Below, in pieces: positions 43,119 through 51,777 of a DNA stretch of 64,000 nt. How positions within the stretch are numbered: the first letter of the stretch is position 1; the number at the start of each line of letters is the position of its first letter. Source of the DNA: Anaerorhabdus sp036636695. Its GTDB lineage: Bacteria > Bacillota_I > Bacilli_A > Erysipelotrichales > Erysipelotrichaceae. The position numbers and the translations under genes are program-made. The notes beneath the pieces are model-generated. The model searched no databases. It was not told the origin of the DNA and saw only the letters and a list, made by a program, of their open reading frames with translations. The stretch is from NCBI RefSeq assembly GCF_036636695.1, contig NZ_JAVWNW010000012.1. One strand, given 5' to 3'.

Positions 43119-44315
43119 ATGGCGCAAACATTTTTAGTATCACCTAAAATCAAACAGAAAATTAAGTATTCTAAGAATCAACAGGACTCTTTAGCACTAT
43201 TAAAATTATCAAATCTAACTTTGCTTAAAGAAATTAAAAACGCTTTATCAACAAACCCTTTCTTGCAATATACTTCGCTTAATGATAGTTATATTGATTC
43301 TTTAATGATGGCTGAACCATCTATTAAAGATGATCTCATTTCGCAAGTAAATACGACAAGAAAAAAGATAAATAAAGAATTATGTTACTATATTATTCAA
43401 TCTCTTGATGAGCATGGTTTCTTTCAAGAAAACATAGATGATCTATTAAATTTATTTTCAATCACATCCAATGAACTAGATACTAATTTGACTATTCTAC
43501 ATGATTTAGAACCTTGTGGTATCGCTACTAAAAATAGTTTTGATTTTATGCTCTATCAACTAAAATCTAGAAATGAAGATTTAGCTTACACATTATTAAA
43601 TACCTATAAAGAAGAAATCGAAAATTCAAATATAAATAAAATTATAACTGAGCTAAATATTACATACGATGAATTCATTCATCAAATGGATATACTTCGT
43701 AGTTGTACTATCTATCCTTACACAAGTACTAATACCGCTGTTCAAACAATCGTGCCTGATTTATTTATTCATATAGAAAATGATGAATTAGATGTGCAAT
43801 TAAATGAATTGATAAACATAAGCCTTGTAGAAATTGATACTAAGCAAATAAGTGAAGAAGCTAAAGCCTATCTAAGAGATGCAAAAACACTTGTTAATAA
43901 TTTAAGTTTTAGAAATTTCAATCTTATGCTCATAGCCAATGATTTGTTTACTTATCAGAAAGATTATTTCTTATATTCATCACCTCTAAAAAAATGCACT
44001 CTCATGGATGTTGCAAATCGTACTTCCTTACATTTTTCTACAGTATCACGTATTGTAAATGATAAATATTTTGACTATAAAAATAAAAGTTATCCGCTAT
44101 CTGTTTTGCTGTGTAAAGGAATAAGTAATAAAAGCACTCGCGAGATAGAGGAAGCGATTCAGTCTATTGTAATGGAAGAAAATCCTTCTTGCCCCCTAAA
44201 TGATGACTTACTGGTTTTAGCACTTAAAGAACGTGGTTATAACATTGCTAGGCGAACTGTTTCAAAATATCGAAAAACGTTGAATATTCCTTCTTACAAA
44301 GTCAGGGCTAAATAG
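43119..44315 (+). CDS. rpoN: RNA polymerase sigma-54 factor
   Basis: The 398-residue product has an N-terminal region I rich in Leu and Gln (KYSKNQQDSLALLKLSN), a core-binding region, the helix-turn-helix TLMDVANRTSLHFSTVSRIVN near 305 and the C-terminal RpoN box ARRTVSKYRKTLNIPS. It directs RNA polymerase to -24/-12 promoters and needs an AAA+ activator. It is divergent from levR across about 85 bp. The only matching promoter I found in the window is the one for module B, so rpoN may be dedicated to a few PTS operons. Confidence 0.96.
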   Translation: MAQTFLVSPKIKQKIKYSKNQQDSLALLKLSNLTLLKEIKNALSTNPFLQYTSLNDSYIDSLMMAEPSIKDDLISQVNTTRKKINKELCYYIIQSLDEHGFFQENIDDLLNLFSITSNELDTNLTILHDLEPCGIATKNSFDFMLYQLKSRNEDLAYTLLNTYKEEIENSNINKIITELNITYDEFIHQMDILRSCTIYPYTSTNTAVQTIVPDLFIHIENDELDVQLNELINISLVEIDTKQISEEAKAYLRDAKTLVNNLSFRNFNLMLIANDLFTYQKDYFLYSSPLKKCTLMDVANRTSLHFSTVSRIVNDKYFDYKNKSYPLSVLLCKGISNKSTREIEEAIQSIVMEENPSCPLNDDLLVLALKERGYNIARRTVSKYRKTLNIPSYKVRAK

Positions 44316-44488
44316 TAAATTACTATCTTTTTTCAAACTGATTGGTATATTATTTCACTAATTTTATAATTTATGATACATTGTTGCATTTATTTCTTTG
44401 TGCTAGAATAGAATTAATCATTATCACTTTATAATAGACCTTTTTTCACGACTACCTATTAATTCCTTTAAAAAGTAGGAGACACCAA

Positions 44489-46717
44489 ATGTGTAGATCA
44501 ATGAAATTCAACATTGTCTTAATCAACATATTTTTATTAACGCTCGGATGGTTATCACCTATTCGAGTTTTTGCAGAAGAACAAATTGAATTTACACCTG
44601 AAGAACTAAGTTATATTGAAAGCACAAAAGAAACCCCAATCCTGATAGGTATTATTCCTCATGTCTATCCTCTTTCAGCATGTCCTGTTGAAGCTGGATC
44701 ATTTAAAGGAACGAATGTAGAAATGATTAATCTTATTTCTGAATTATCAGGTCTTAACTTTGAATTCACTTGTGTTCCAATCGAACAAAAGACACCTTAC
44801 GAAGCATTAATGAATGATGAATTTCAATTAGTTGCTGGAACTATTCGCTTGGATGTATTTGAAAAGAATTCAAACTTACTTCTATCTGATCGCTTTTGTG
44901 ATGGTTCTGCAACTTGTATCGCTAAGAAAGATACAAATCCAGCTGTTTTGAAAACTGGTAAAATTGCTGTTATGCAAGGATACCAGGCTGGATATGAATT
45001 TTCTAAAATGCAATTCCCAAATCATGAAATTGTTTTATATCAAAACAACAATGATGTCATACAAGCAGTAAATCAAGGAGAAGCTGATTTAGCGATGATT
45101 AGTCGCTATGTTGGTATTTACGAATTACAAAGTCCTTTTTATGAAGATCTCACTGTTCTAGCACCTTATCAAAAGGTTGTTGATAGCGTCGTTATGGGTG
45201 TGAACACTCCCCAAAATGAACTCGCAATTTCTATTATAAATAAAACACTAGCTGCTATTGGAGAGGATGAATACAATAATATCCAAATGACTTATATTAT
45301 TAATAATCCTTATAACTATTCTTTCTTAGAAATAGTATTTAAATATCGTTATTTTATTCTTGTGGGTGCTGTTGTAATCCTCGTTCTATCATTGCTTATC
45401 GCAAGACTGCTCAACTTTCAAAAAGAAAAAGTACTTTTATCTAACGATACGCTCACTGGTGCTTATACAGATGCTGGATTTGAACTTCAAGTATCAAAGA
45501 TTCTCGCGCGATCAAACAAGCATTTCTTTATGACAGACTTTGATATCTCTCACTTTAGCAGTTACAATGATTTATACGGAAAAGAACAAGGTGATATGCT
45601 TCTAAAAAAAGTGGTCGAGATTGTAACATCTTTTCTATGTGATCAAGATGCGATATGTCGCTCATATGCTGATAATTTTCGAGTAATATCTTATAAAGAC
45701 AGCATTACTGAACTACTCTCTGATATAGAGCGAGCAAACAAGATTTTAAGTCAATTTATTGATTCAAGTATGCGTTTTAATTTTGGTATCTATCCAATTG
45801 ATGATCGTGATATACCAATATCTAAAATGTTTGACTATGCGGCAATGGCGAAGAAATTAGCAAAGCATGATTCTAATTCCTATATTCAAATTTTCGATAA
45901 AAATTTACATGACATACAACAAAAATCAACACGTATGCTTGCACGCTTTGATCAAGCCTTATTAGATAATGAATTTGTTGTTTACTACCAACCTAAAATA
46001 GATGTAAAAACAAATAAAATTGCTGGTGCTGAAGCCCTCGTACGTTGGCGTTATAACAATGGTGAAATTCTTCCGCCATCAGAGTTTATTGAGTTGTTTG
46101 AAAGAAATGGGCAAATTCAAAAATTAGATTTTTATGTAGTTGAACAAGTATGTAAATTCCAACGAAATAGACTTGATCAAAATATTGAACTATTCCCAAT
46201 TTCATCTAACTTCTCAAGAGTACATTTATTTAGTAATGATTTTATTCCTCACCTCAATGCAATCATTGAAAAATATAATCTTCCAAAAAGTTGTATTGAA
46301 GTAGAATGTACAGAAACTGCCATGACTTATGATTCTGAAATTTCTATTACGATTCTTGGACAGCTTCAAAAAGAGGGATATTTAATTGCAATGGATGATT
46401 TTGGTCAAGCTTATTCTTCATTAAATACCTTGCGTTCAATGCCTTTAAATATTGTAAAACTTGATCGTGGATTCTTACTCGTCACTATGGATGAAGAAAA
46501 AGAAAGAGCAAAAACTATTATTAGAAATATCGTAACACTTGTCCATGATTTGCATCTAAAAATGGTTGCAGAAGGTGTTGAAAGTATTGAACAGTTCATG
46601 TTCTTAAAAAATATAGGTTGTGATTATATTCAGGGTTATTATTTATCAATGCCTTTAGATGAATCTTCTTTTATTACTTTATTAAATACAAGTCTCTATA
46701 TTATAAAAAAGGAATGA
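44489..46717 (+). CDS. Solute-binding sensor protein with degenerate GGDEF and EAL domains
   Basis: The 742-residue product has a signal peptide (about 1-30), an extracellular SBP_bac_3-like solute-binding domain (about 35-270), one membrane helix (about 288-307), a GGDEF-type domain and a C-terminal EAL domain. The GGDEF motif is replaced by YADNF, so cyclase activity is unlikely. The EAL domain keeps GAEALVRW, DDFGQAYSSL, KLDRGF and VAEGVES, so it should hydrolyse cyclic di-GMP. A periplasmic-type ligand, perhaps an amino acid, likely controls it. The ATG is behind AGGAGAC. It stands alone between rpoN and proC. Confidence 0.9.
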   Translation: MCRSMKFNIVLINIFLLTLGWLSPIRVFAEEQIEFTPEELSYIESTKETPILIGIIPHVYPLSACPVEAGSFKGTNVEMINLISELSGLNFEFTCVPIEQKTPYEALMNDEFQLVAGTIRLDVFEKNSNLLLSDRFCDGSATCIAKKDTNPAVLKTGKIAVMQGYQAGYEFSKMQFPNHEIVLYQNNNDVIQAVNQGEADLAMISRYVGIYELQSPFYEDLTVLAPYQKVVDSVVMGVNTPQNELAISIINKTLAAIGEDEYNNIQMTYIINNPYNYSFLEIVFKYRYFILVGAVVILVLSLLIARLLNFQKEKVLLSNDTLTGAYTDAGFELQVSKILARSNKHFFMTDFDISHFSSYNDLYGKEQGDMLLKKVVEIVTSFLCDQDAICRSYADNFRVISYKDSITELLSDIERANKILSQFIDSSMRFNFGIYPIDDRDIPISKMFDYAAMAKKLAKHDSNSYIQIFDKNLHDIQQKSTRMLARFDQALLDNEFVVYYQPKIDVKTNKIAGAEALVRWRYNNGEILPPSEFIELFERNGQIQKLDFYVVEQVCKFQRNRLDQNIELFPISSNFSRVHLFSNDFIPHLNAIIEKYNLPKSCIEVECTETAMTYDSEISITILGQLQKEGYLIAMDDFGQAYSSLNTLRSMPLNIVKLDRGFLLVTMDEEKERAKTIIRNIVTLVHDLHLKMVAEGVESIEQFMFLKNIGCDYIQGYYLSMPLDESSFITLLNTSLYIIKKE

Positions 46718-46740
46718 CTTAAAATTAAGTTATTCCTTTT
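46706..46740. terminator. Bidirectional terminator between the EAL gene and proC
   Basis: AAAAGGAAT-G-ACTTAA and TTAAGT-T-ATTCCTTTT form a long stem with A and T runs at both ends. It separates two convergent genes. Confidence 0.85.
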
Positions 46741-46762
46741 GCTTTTCACTATGTTTGTATAA

Positions 46763-47572
46763 TTACATCTTTTTGTTTTTCTCTGCTGCTGTTACAACAG
46801 CTTGAATAACTGCATTTCTAAAACCATTTTTCTCTAATGCTGCTATAGCATCAATCGTTGTTCCAGCTGGTGATGCAACCATGTCTTTTAATTCACCAGG
46901 ATGCTTCCCTGACTCTAATACCATTTTAGCTGACCCCAGCACTGCTTGAGCTGCGAAGGTGTATGCCATTTGACGTGGCATGCCTTCTTTTACTGCACCA
47001 TCCGCCATTGCTTCAATCATCATATAAATATATGCAGGAGCAGAACCACTTACTCCAATGACCGCATCAATTAAATATTCTTCTACGATTTCACATTTTC
47101 CACAACATTCAAATAATGATTTGATATTATTTACATCTTCTTTTTGTGAATCTTCCTTCATCATATCACTCAAACTCAAAGAAGTCATACCTTCTTGTAC
47201 CATTGCTGGTGTATTTGGCATTGCACGGATTATTTTTTTATCTTTGCCCAACCATTCTTGAAGCTGTTTGATTGTAACTCCTGCTGCAATCGAAACAATC
47301 GTTGCATGTGGAAGAACGCTATCTTTTATCTCTTCGCAAATTTTTTTCATCATTATTGGTTTTACACAAAGAAACACAGTATCAGCACTTTCACACGCTG
47401 ACTTATTTGATGGTGTAACAGTAATACCATATTTATTATGTAACTCATTAAGTTTCATTGCATCTCTTCTTGATGCAATGATATCCAATGGATTCATACC
47501 ACTTTTAACAATACCGCTAACTATAGCTTCTGCCATGTTTCCACAACCAACAAAACTTATTTTTTTATTCAT
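46763..47572 (-). CDS. proC: Pyrroline-5-carboxylate reductase
   Basis: The 269-residue product begins KKISFVGCGNMAEAIVSGIV with a Rossmann GxGxMA motif. It has AMPNTPAMVQEGMTSL near 114 and the C-terminal signature region LKDMVASPAGTTIDAIAALEK. It makes proline from pyrroline-5-carboxylate using NAD(P)H. It is a single gene on the minus strand with no proA or proB alongside. Confidence 0.96.
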   Translation of the reverse strand: MNKKISFVGCGNMAEAIVSGIVKSGMNPLDIIASRRDAMKLNELHNKYGITVTPSNKSACESADTVFLCVKPIMMKKICEEIKDSVLPHATIVSIAAGVTIKQLQEWLGKDKKIIRAMPNTPAMVQEGMTSLSLSDMMKEDSQKEDVNNIKSLFECCGKCEIVEEYLIDAVIGVSGSAPAYIYMMIEAMADGAVKEGMPRQMAYTFAAQAVLGSAKMVLESGKHPGELKDMVASPAGTTIDAIAALEKNGFRNAVIQAVVTAAEKNKKM

Positions 47573-47644
47573 AAATATACCTCAACTATTTCAAGTATAT
47601 CATGAATAACTTCAAGTTTAGATTACTTCTTTCGACATTTAAGC

Positions 47645-47672
47645 AAAAAGAAAAAGTCCCGAAGGACTTTTG
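47645..47672 (-). terminator. Terminator of the repeat lipoprotein gene
   Basis: AAAAGTCC-CGAA-GGACTTTT is followed on the minus strand by T-rich sequence. It is 6 bp past the stop at 47679. Confidence 0.85.
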
Positions 47673-47678
47673 CATTTC

Positions 47679-47921
47679 TTAGTTTTTAGCTGCTGGTGAA
47701 GCTTCTGGTGTTGCTGTTGCTTCAGCGCTAGCTTCTGGTGTTACTTCAGGGTCTGCACTAGCTTCTGGTGTTACTTCTGCATCTGCACTAGCTTCTGGTG
47801 TTACTGTTGCTTCAGCTGATGCTGATGGTGTAGCTGTAGCTTCTGGTGTTTTTGGTGTAGAACTACATCCTGCTAATGTTAATACTAACAATGCAGCTAA
47901 TAATGCTTTTAAGTTTTTCAT
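47679..47921 (-). CDS. Small lipoprotein with Ala/Thr/Pro/Glu tandem repeats
   Basis: This 80-residue precursor begins KNLKALLAALLVLTLAGCSS, a lipoprotein signal peptide with lipobox LAGC, so Cys18 would be lipid-modified. The rest is almost entirely TPEASA-type repeats with alternating V/A and D/E (for example VTPEASADAE). The start at 47921 is behind GGGAGG. It is likely a low-complexity surface tether or spacer. No enzymatic part is present and no function is known. Confidence 0.8.
   Translation of the reverse strand: MKNLKALLAALLVLTLAGCSSTPKTPEATATPSASAEATVTPEASADAEVTPEASADPEVTPEASAEATATPEASPAAKN
47700..47850 (-). repeat. Tandem coding repeat, 24-30 bp units
   Basis: The unit GCTTCTGGTGTTACTTC and close variants repeat about six times on the plus strand and encode the PEAS(A) motif of the small lipoprotein. 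Such repeats can change in number by slippage. Confidence 0.75.
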
Positions 47922-48116
47922 TTTAATTTCCTCCCGTTGACATAAATCAACTTTACACATTATATGACAATAAAATACAATGGAGCATTAAGAATTTTTA
48001 AGGTTGAAAAAGAAAACCCTTACATGGTATAAGATATGAAATATTTGTTATATTTTTACATCATTTTTTAAAATTCATAATTCTTAAGGTTATTTAAGAG
48101 GCCATTCTATAAATAA

Positions 48117-48228
48117 GAAAAAGTCCTTTCGGACTTCTCTTTTTTAATATTTCTATAAGGGGATAGAATAAATACTAACACAATAGGGGGTTGTGCTAAT
48201 ACATTAGCAAGACTATTATCTCTTGCTT
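48117..48228 (-). ncRNA. csRNA-like small RNA, copy 3
   Basis: The minus-strand RNA of about 112 nt has hairpin 1 (GCAAGA and TCTTGC around GATAATAG), hairpin 2 (GCACAA/TTGTGT with loop CCCCCTA), unpaired CTATCCCCTTATA and a terminator (AAGTCC and GGACTT, 48121-48136). It shares the order and the C-rich stretches with the pair at 34 kb although it lies 14 kb away. The remaining part of the gap 47922-48116 shows only AT-rich sequence upstream of the small lipoprotein gene. Confidence 0.75.
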
Positions 48229-48234
48229 GATTAT

Positions 48235-48285
48235 ACTATACCAACTTAGTAACGCTACATTTTGTAAGTATTATGTGAAATTATG
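48235..48285 (-). promoter_or_regulatory. Promoter with CATAAT direct repeats, small RNA copy 3
   Basis: CATAAT boxes lie at 48280-48285 and 48270-48275 (minus strand), then exactly 29 bp to TATAGT at 48235-48240. The distal box touches the mutS stop codon. The spacing equals copies 1 and 2 although the bases between differ. Confidence 0.65.
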
Positions 48286-50802
48286 TTATTTTAGATTATC
48301 TTTCAAATCAATAATCATTTGCAATGCTTGTATTGGCGTTAATTCATTAGGGTTAACTTGATCCAACATTTCCACAATTTTCGTTTCTTTTGTAGCTTCT
48401 TTTTTTAGTTCTACAATTTGATACGATTGTTGCACTACGCGTTTATGACTTTCTAATTCTTTTAATAAATCTTTCGCCCTTGATAATACTGACTCTGGTA
48501 ATTTTGCAAGCTTGGCAACATTAATACCGTATGAACGATCTGCTTTACCTTTTTTAACACGATACATAAATGTCACATGATCATCTTCTTCATGTACTTC
48601 TACATGAACATTCTTTACACACGAAATAGAATCTTCTAATGCCGTTAATTCATGATAGTGTGTTGAAAATAATGTCTTTGCATGAATACATGTAGAAATA
48701 TATTCAATCATTGCTTGGGCAAGTGCCATACCATCATAGGTTGATGTCCCACGCCCAATTTCATCAAATAATATTAGTGATTTCTCTGTTGCAAATGTAA
48801 GCGCATGATTAGCTTCTGACATTTCCACCATAAATGTTGATTGCCCAGACAAAATATCATCACTCGCTCCAATACGTGTAAATATTTTGTCAAATAAAGG
48901 AATTTCACATTTTTTACAAGGTACAAAACAACCCATTTGCGCAAGTACTACGTTTAACGCAACTTGACGCATATATGTACTTTTACCACCCATATTTGGT
49001 CCTGTAATAATAAGAATTTCATTCTCATCATTCATCATTAAGTCGTTCGCAACATAACGTTTTTCCTTCATCATTTTATCAAGAATTGGATGACGACCTT
49101 GTACAATATTTACATCTTTTTCTGTAAATATTGGACGAATGTATCCTTGTTCACTACATAAACTACTCATTGCGTAGTAACAATCTATTTCTGATAAAAT
49201 CGCAGCCAGTTTTTGAAGCTTTGGTAAATACCTTTTTATCTTTTCTAATAGTTCTTGAAACAGTTGAAGTTCTCTTCGCACCGATCTTTCTTCTGCATGA
49301 AGAATCGCATCTTCTTTTTCTTTTAAATCTTGCGTTACATATCTTTCACAATTTGTTAATGTTTGTTTACGAATATACCCAAACTCATCTTTAATCTGTG
49401 AGTTGGCTCCTTTACTAACTTCAATATAATAACCAAAGACACGATTATATCCAATTTTAAGTGTTCTAATTCCTGTCTTTTCTTTTTCTGCATTTTCAAG
49501 TTGTAAAATCCAGTCTTTGCCTTGTCGTTGAATTATACGAATCTCATCAAGTTCTGCATCATAACCATCTTGGAACATTCCACCTTCTTTTGTAGAAAGT
49601 GGAGGATTCTCCACAAATGCATGTTCTAACTGAGCATGTAAATCTTGTAGACGGTCACCTTTCTTTAGTTCATCAAATACTTCCCCTTTTAAACCATCAA
49701 AAATTGCAGGCACTGCATTCAACGTTTTTTGTAGCCGTATACAATCCATTGCATTTGCACTACCCATCGCTACCCTTGCGATAAGTCGTTGCACATCATA
49801 AACCTTGGATAAATTTTCTTTTAACTCTTCTCTAGCAATGAAATCTTTCATCAAGATTTCAACTCGATCTAATCTCAATTCAATTTTCTTTTTATCAACT
49901 AATGGCTTTTCAACCCATTTCTTAAGTAGTCTTGAACCCATTGCACTTTGACAGCGGTCCATAAAACTCCAAAGTGTTTCACTTTTACTTTGTGCTCGTA
50001 ATGGTATTACCAACTCTAGATTTTGTTGCGTTGAAAAATCCATATATAAAACATCATCTTCTCTTTCGATTTCAACTAACTGAAGATGACCTAACATTTT
50101 CTTTTGTGTAGCTTCAAGATAATGCAACATCAATCCATAGGCTTCACGATTTCTTTCTTCTTTGACTTCTTCGCAAAGTTCTGTGTATTGTGCTTCAATT
50201 GATGTTTCATCACAATACGAAATAACAACATTCCCAAGTTCTCGTAATATCTTAATTCCTTTTTCATCAAAACTTGATTTAACTACAACTTCCTTAATAT
50301 TATTTTTTAAGATTGTTTGTGTTAGCACAACCCAATTACGATCTACATTCTTAATAAATGTTTCTCCTGTTGACATTTCTACAACAGAAAGCGCAAAACC
50401 ATATTGATAATCTATGATACTCGCAAGATAGATACTATTCTTCTCATCAGTCAAGTCATCCATAACTGTTCCTGGTGTCACGACTTTGATTACATCTCTT
50501 TTCACAATTCCTTGCGCTGTTGATGGATCTTCTAACTGTTCAACAATCGCAACTTTATATCCCTTTTGTACAAGTCGTTGAATATAAGTAGTTGCAGCAT
50601 GATGGGGAACCCCACACATTGGCACCTTTTCTTCAACACCAGCATTTCTGCCTGTTAAAACTAAATCTAATTCACTTGATGCAATTTTTGCATCATCAAA
50701 AAACATCTCATAAAAATCCCCTAGACGATAAAAAACAAGTGCATCAAGATACCCTTTTTTTACTTCTAGATATTGTTCCATCATTGGCGTATATTTTACC
50801 AT
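48286..50802 (-). CDS. mutS: DNA mismatch repair protein MutS
   Basis: The 838-residue product begins with the mismatch-binding domain (TPMMEQYLEVK, then FYRLGDFYEMFFDDA with the Phe-x-Glu wedge). It has the clamp and lever helices, and the ABC-type ATPase with Walker A GPNMGGKSTYMRQ near 610, then LILFDEIGRGTSTYDG and STHYHELT. It recognises mismatches and recruits MutL. mutL is 23 kb downstream rather than adjacent. The start has no ideal ribosome site. Confidence 0.97.
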   Translation of the reverse strand: MVKYTPMMEQYLEVKKGYLDALVFYRLGDFYEMFFDDAKIASSELDLVLTGRNAGVEEKVPMCGVPHHAATTYIQRLVQKGYKVAIVEQLEDPSTAQGIVKRDVIKVVTPGTVMDDLTDEKNSIYLASIIDYQYGFALSVVEMSTGETFIKNVDRNWVVLTQTILKNNIKEVVVKSSFDEKGIKILRELGNVVISYCDETSIEAQYTELCEEVKEERNREAYGLMLHYLEATQKKMLGHLQLVEIEREDDVLYMDFSTQQNLELVIPLRAQSKSETLWSFMDRCQSAMGSRLLKKWVEKPLVDKKKIELRLDRVEILMKDFIAREELKENLSKVYDVQRLIARVAMGSANAMDCIRLQKTLNAVPAIFDGLKGEVFDELKKGDRLQDLHAQLEHAFVENPPLSTKEGGMFQDGYDAELDEIRIIQRQGKDWILQLENAEKEKTGIRTLKIGYNRVFGYYIEVSKGANSQIKDEFGYIRKQTLTNCERYVTQDLKEKEDAILHAEERSVRRELQLFQELLEKIKRYLPKLQKLAAILSEIDCYYAMSSLCSEQGYIRPIFTEKDVNIVQGRHPILDKMMKEKRYVANDLMMNDENEILIITGPNMGGKSTYMRQVALNVVLAQMGCFVPCKKCEIPLFDKIFTRIGASDDILSGQSTFMVEMSEANHALTFATEKSLILFDEIGRGTSTYDGMALAQAMIEYISTCIHAKTLFSTHYHELTALEDSISCVKNVHVEVHEEDDHVTFMYRVKKGKADRSYGINVAKLAKLPESVLSRAKDLLKELESHKRVVQQSYQIVELKKEATKETKIVEMLDQVNPNELTPIQALQMIIDLKDNLK

Positions 50803-50865
50803 TCACATCAACTACTTTCCCTGTATATTATACCTTTTTTCACAGATTTTTCCATCGCCATTTTA

Positions 50866-50893
50866 AAAGGGAGCTCATATCGAACTCCCTCTT
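50866..50893 (-). terminator. Terminator of the YbbR-like gene
   Basis: AGGGAG and CTCCCT flank an imperfect stem with A- and T-rich ends. It sits directly past the stop at 50894 and before the mutS promoter region. Confidence 0.65.
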
Positions 50894-51238
50894 CTATTTA
50901 TGTTTTATATTAACTAACTTTATTTGTGATGGTTCTACTTTTATTTGTGCTTTCATTTTTAATAATTCTGCATTCTTTACTTTTACATGCAATTGCACAT
51001 CACATTCCTGTATTTTTGCACAAGATGATGTATCAAAATAAACTAAAATATCATTCTTACCAATTTCTGGAAGCTTCTCATTTGATGAAATTCTTACAGT
51101 TACGGTTATTTGACTTAATTCAAAGGCTAAAAGTTCTGCACTATTATCATAAAAAATGGGATATTGTATTTCCCGTGTATTCTTCACTTGGCATCCCGCC
51201 AGTAAAAAACTAATTAATAATATTTTAATATATCTCAT
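50894..51238 (-). CDS. Small lipoprotein with one YbbR-like domain
   Basis: This 114-residue precursor has a lipoprotein signal peptide (RYIKILLISFLLAGCQ, lipobox LAGC). The mature part resembles one YbbR repeat: ITVTVRIS, then IGKNDILVYFDTSS, then CDVQLHVKVKN, ending with VEPSQIKLV. YbbR domains occur as repeats near cyclic di-AMP synthase in other Firmicutes, but here a single domain stands alone. Role unknown. Confidence 0.65.
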   Translation of the reverse strand: MRYIKILLISFLLAGCQVKNTREIQYPIFYDNSAELLAFELSQITVTVRISSNEKLPEIGKNDILVYFDTSSCAKIQECDVQLHVKVKNAELLKMKAQIKVEPSQIKLVNIKHK

Positions 51239-51252
51239 AAAGTGTCTCCCCT

Positions 51253-51633
51253 TTATTTCAAATTGCCAAAATAAATATTCACTATATCACCATATCCATA
51301 TGAATTCATAAAATCACTTATATCTTTTTTCAACATATTTCTTGAGTAATTTTTATCTAATAATTCTTGATTACTATACTCATTTATTTTGTGAAAAAAT
51401 AAGATCCCTACTTTTGCGGTATCAAACTGATTACTCTTCGACGAATTTCGCATTAATTCTTTAGCTTCATCAACTTTTCCATCATCATATAAGTTTAAAT
51501 ATTTATTTAAATCATCCATCTCACTTTGACTTACTTGTTCCTCAATCTCTTCAATTGAATTATTAAAAACAAGTTTCGCAAAAAATTTAATACAGTCTTT
51601 GATTAATTTAATAAAGTAGTCATCTTGGATCAT
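51253..51633 (-). CDS. Hypothetical protein, DUF6483-like
   Basis: This 126-residue soluble, helical, acidic protein begins IQDDYFIKLIKDCIKFFAKLVF. The start resembles small Firmicutes proteins of the DUF6483 type (a QDDYILRLIE-type opening followed by two TPR-like helices), but I am not certain. It precedes the YbbR-like gene by 14 bp in the same direction. A site similar to the ATTACCG element lies 60 bp upstream at 51695-51708. Confidence 0.6.
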   Translation of the reverse strand: MIQDDYFIKLIKDCIKFFAKLVFNNSIEEIEEQVSQSEMDDLNKYLNLYDDGKVDEAKELMRNSSKSNQFDTAKVGILFFHKINEYSNQELLDKNYSRNMLKKDISDFMNSYGYGDIVNIYFGNLK

Positions 51634-51694
51634 ACTTCACCTTTTCTTCTTCTACAAAACCATAAATGTTCTACAAACTCAAGTGAATTGGTAT

Positions 51695-51708
51695 AATCGG
51701 TAGTTTTT
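51695..51708 (-). promoter_or_regulatory. Weak copy of the ATTACCG-type site
   Basis: On the minus strand it reads AAAAACTACCGATT, with A-to-C and T-to-A changes from the consensus, about 62 bp before the gene at 51633. It is listed as a possible member only. Confidence 0.2.
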
Positions 51709-51724
51709 CTGTTATATTTGTACA

Positions 51725-51758
51725 TAAAAAGACCTTGATATAAAAATCATAGGTCTTT
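51725..51758 (-). terminator. Terminator of the DUF1307 lipoprotein gene
   Basis: AAAGACCT and AGGTCTTT enclose a further TGAT/ATCA pairing, with A-rich flank that becomes a T-run on the minus strand. It lies 20 bp past the stop at 51778. Confidence 0.8.
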
Positions 51759-51777
51759 CACAATCCATTACTATTTT

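Noticed and set aside
47700..47850. Short repeats that could be read as a CRISPR array
   Set aside because: The repeats are contiguous, without spacers, and encode the repeat region of a lipoprotein.
48489..48500. GGTAATTTTG resembling the recurrent element
   Set aside because: It lies within the mutS coding sequence; chance match.
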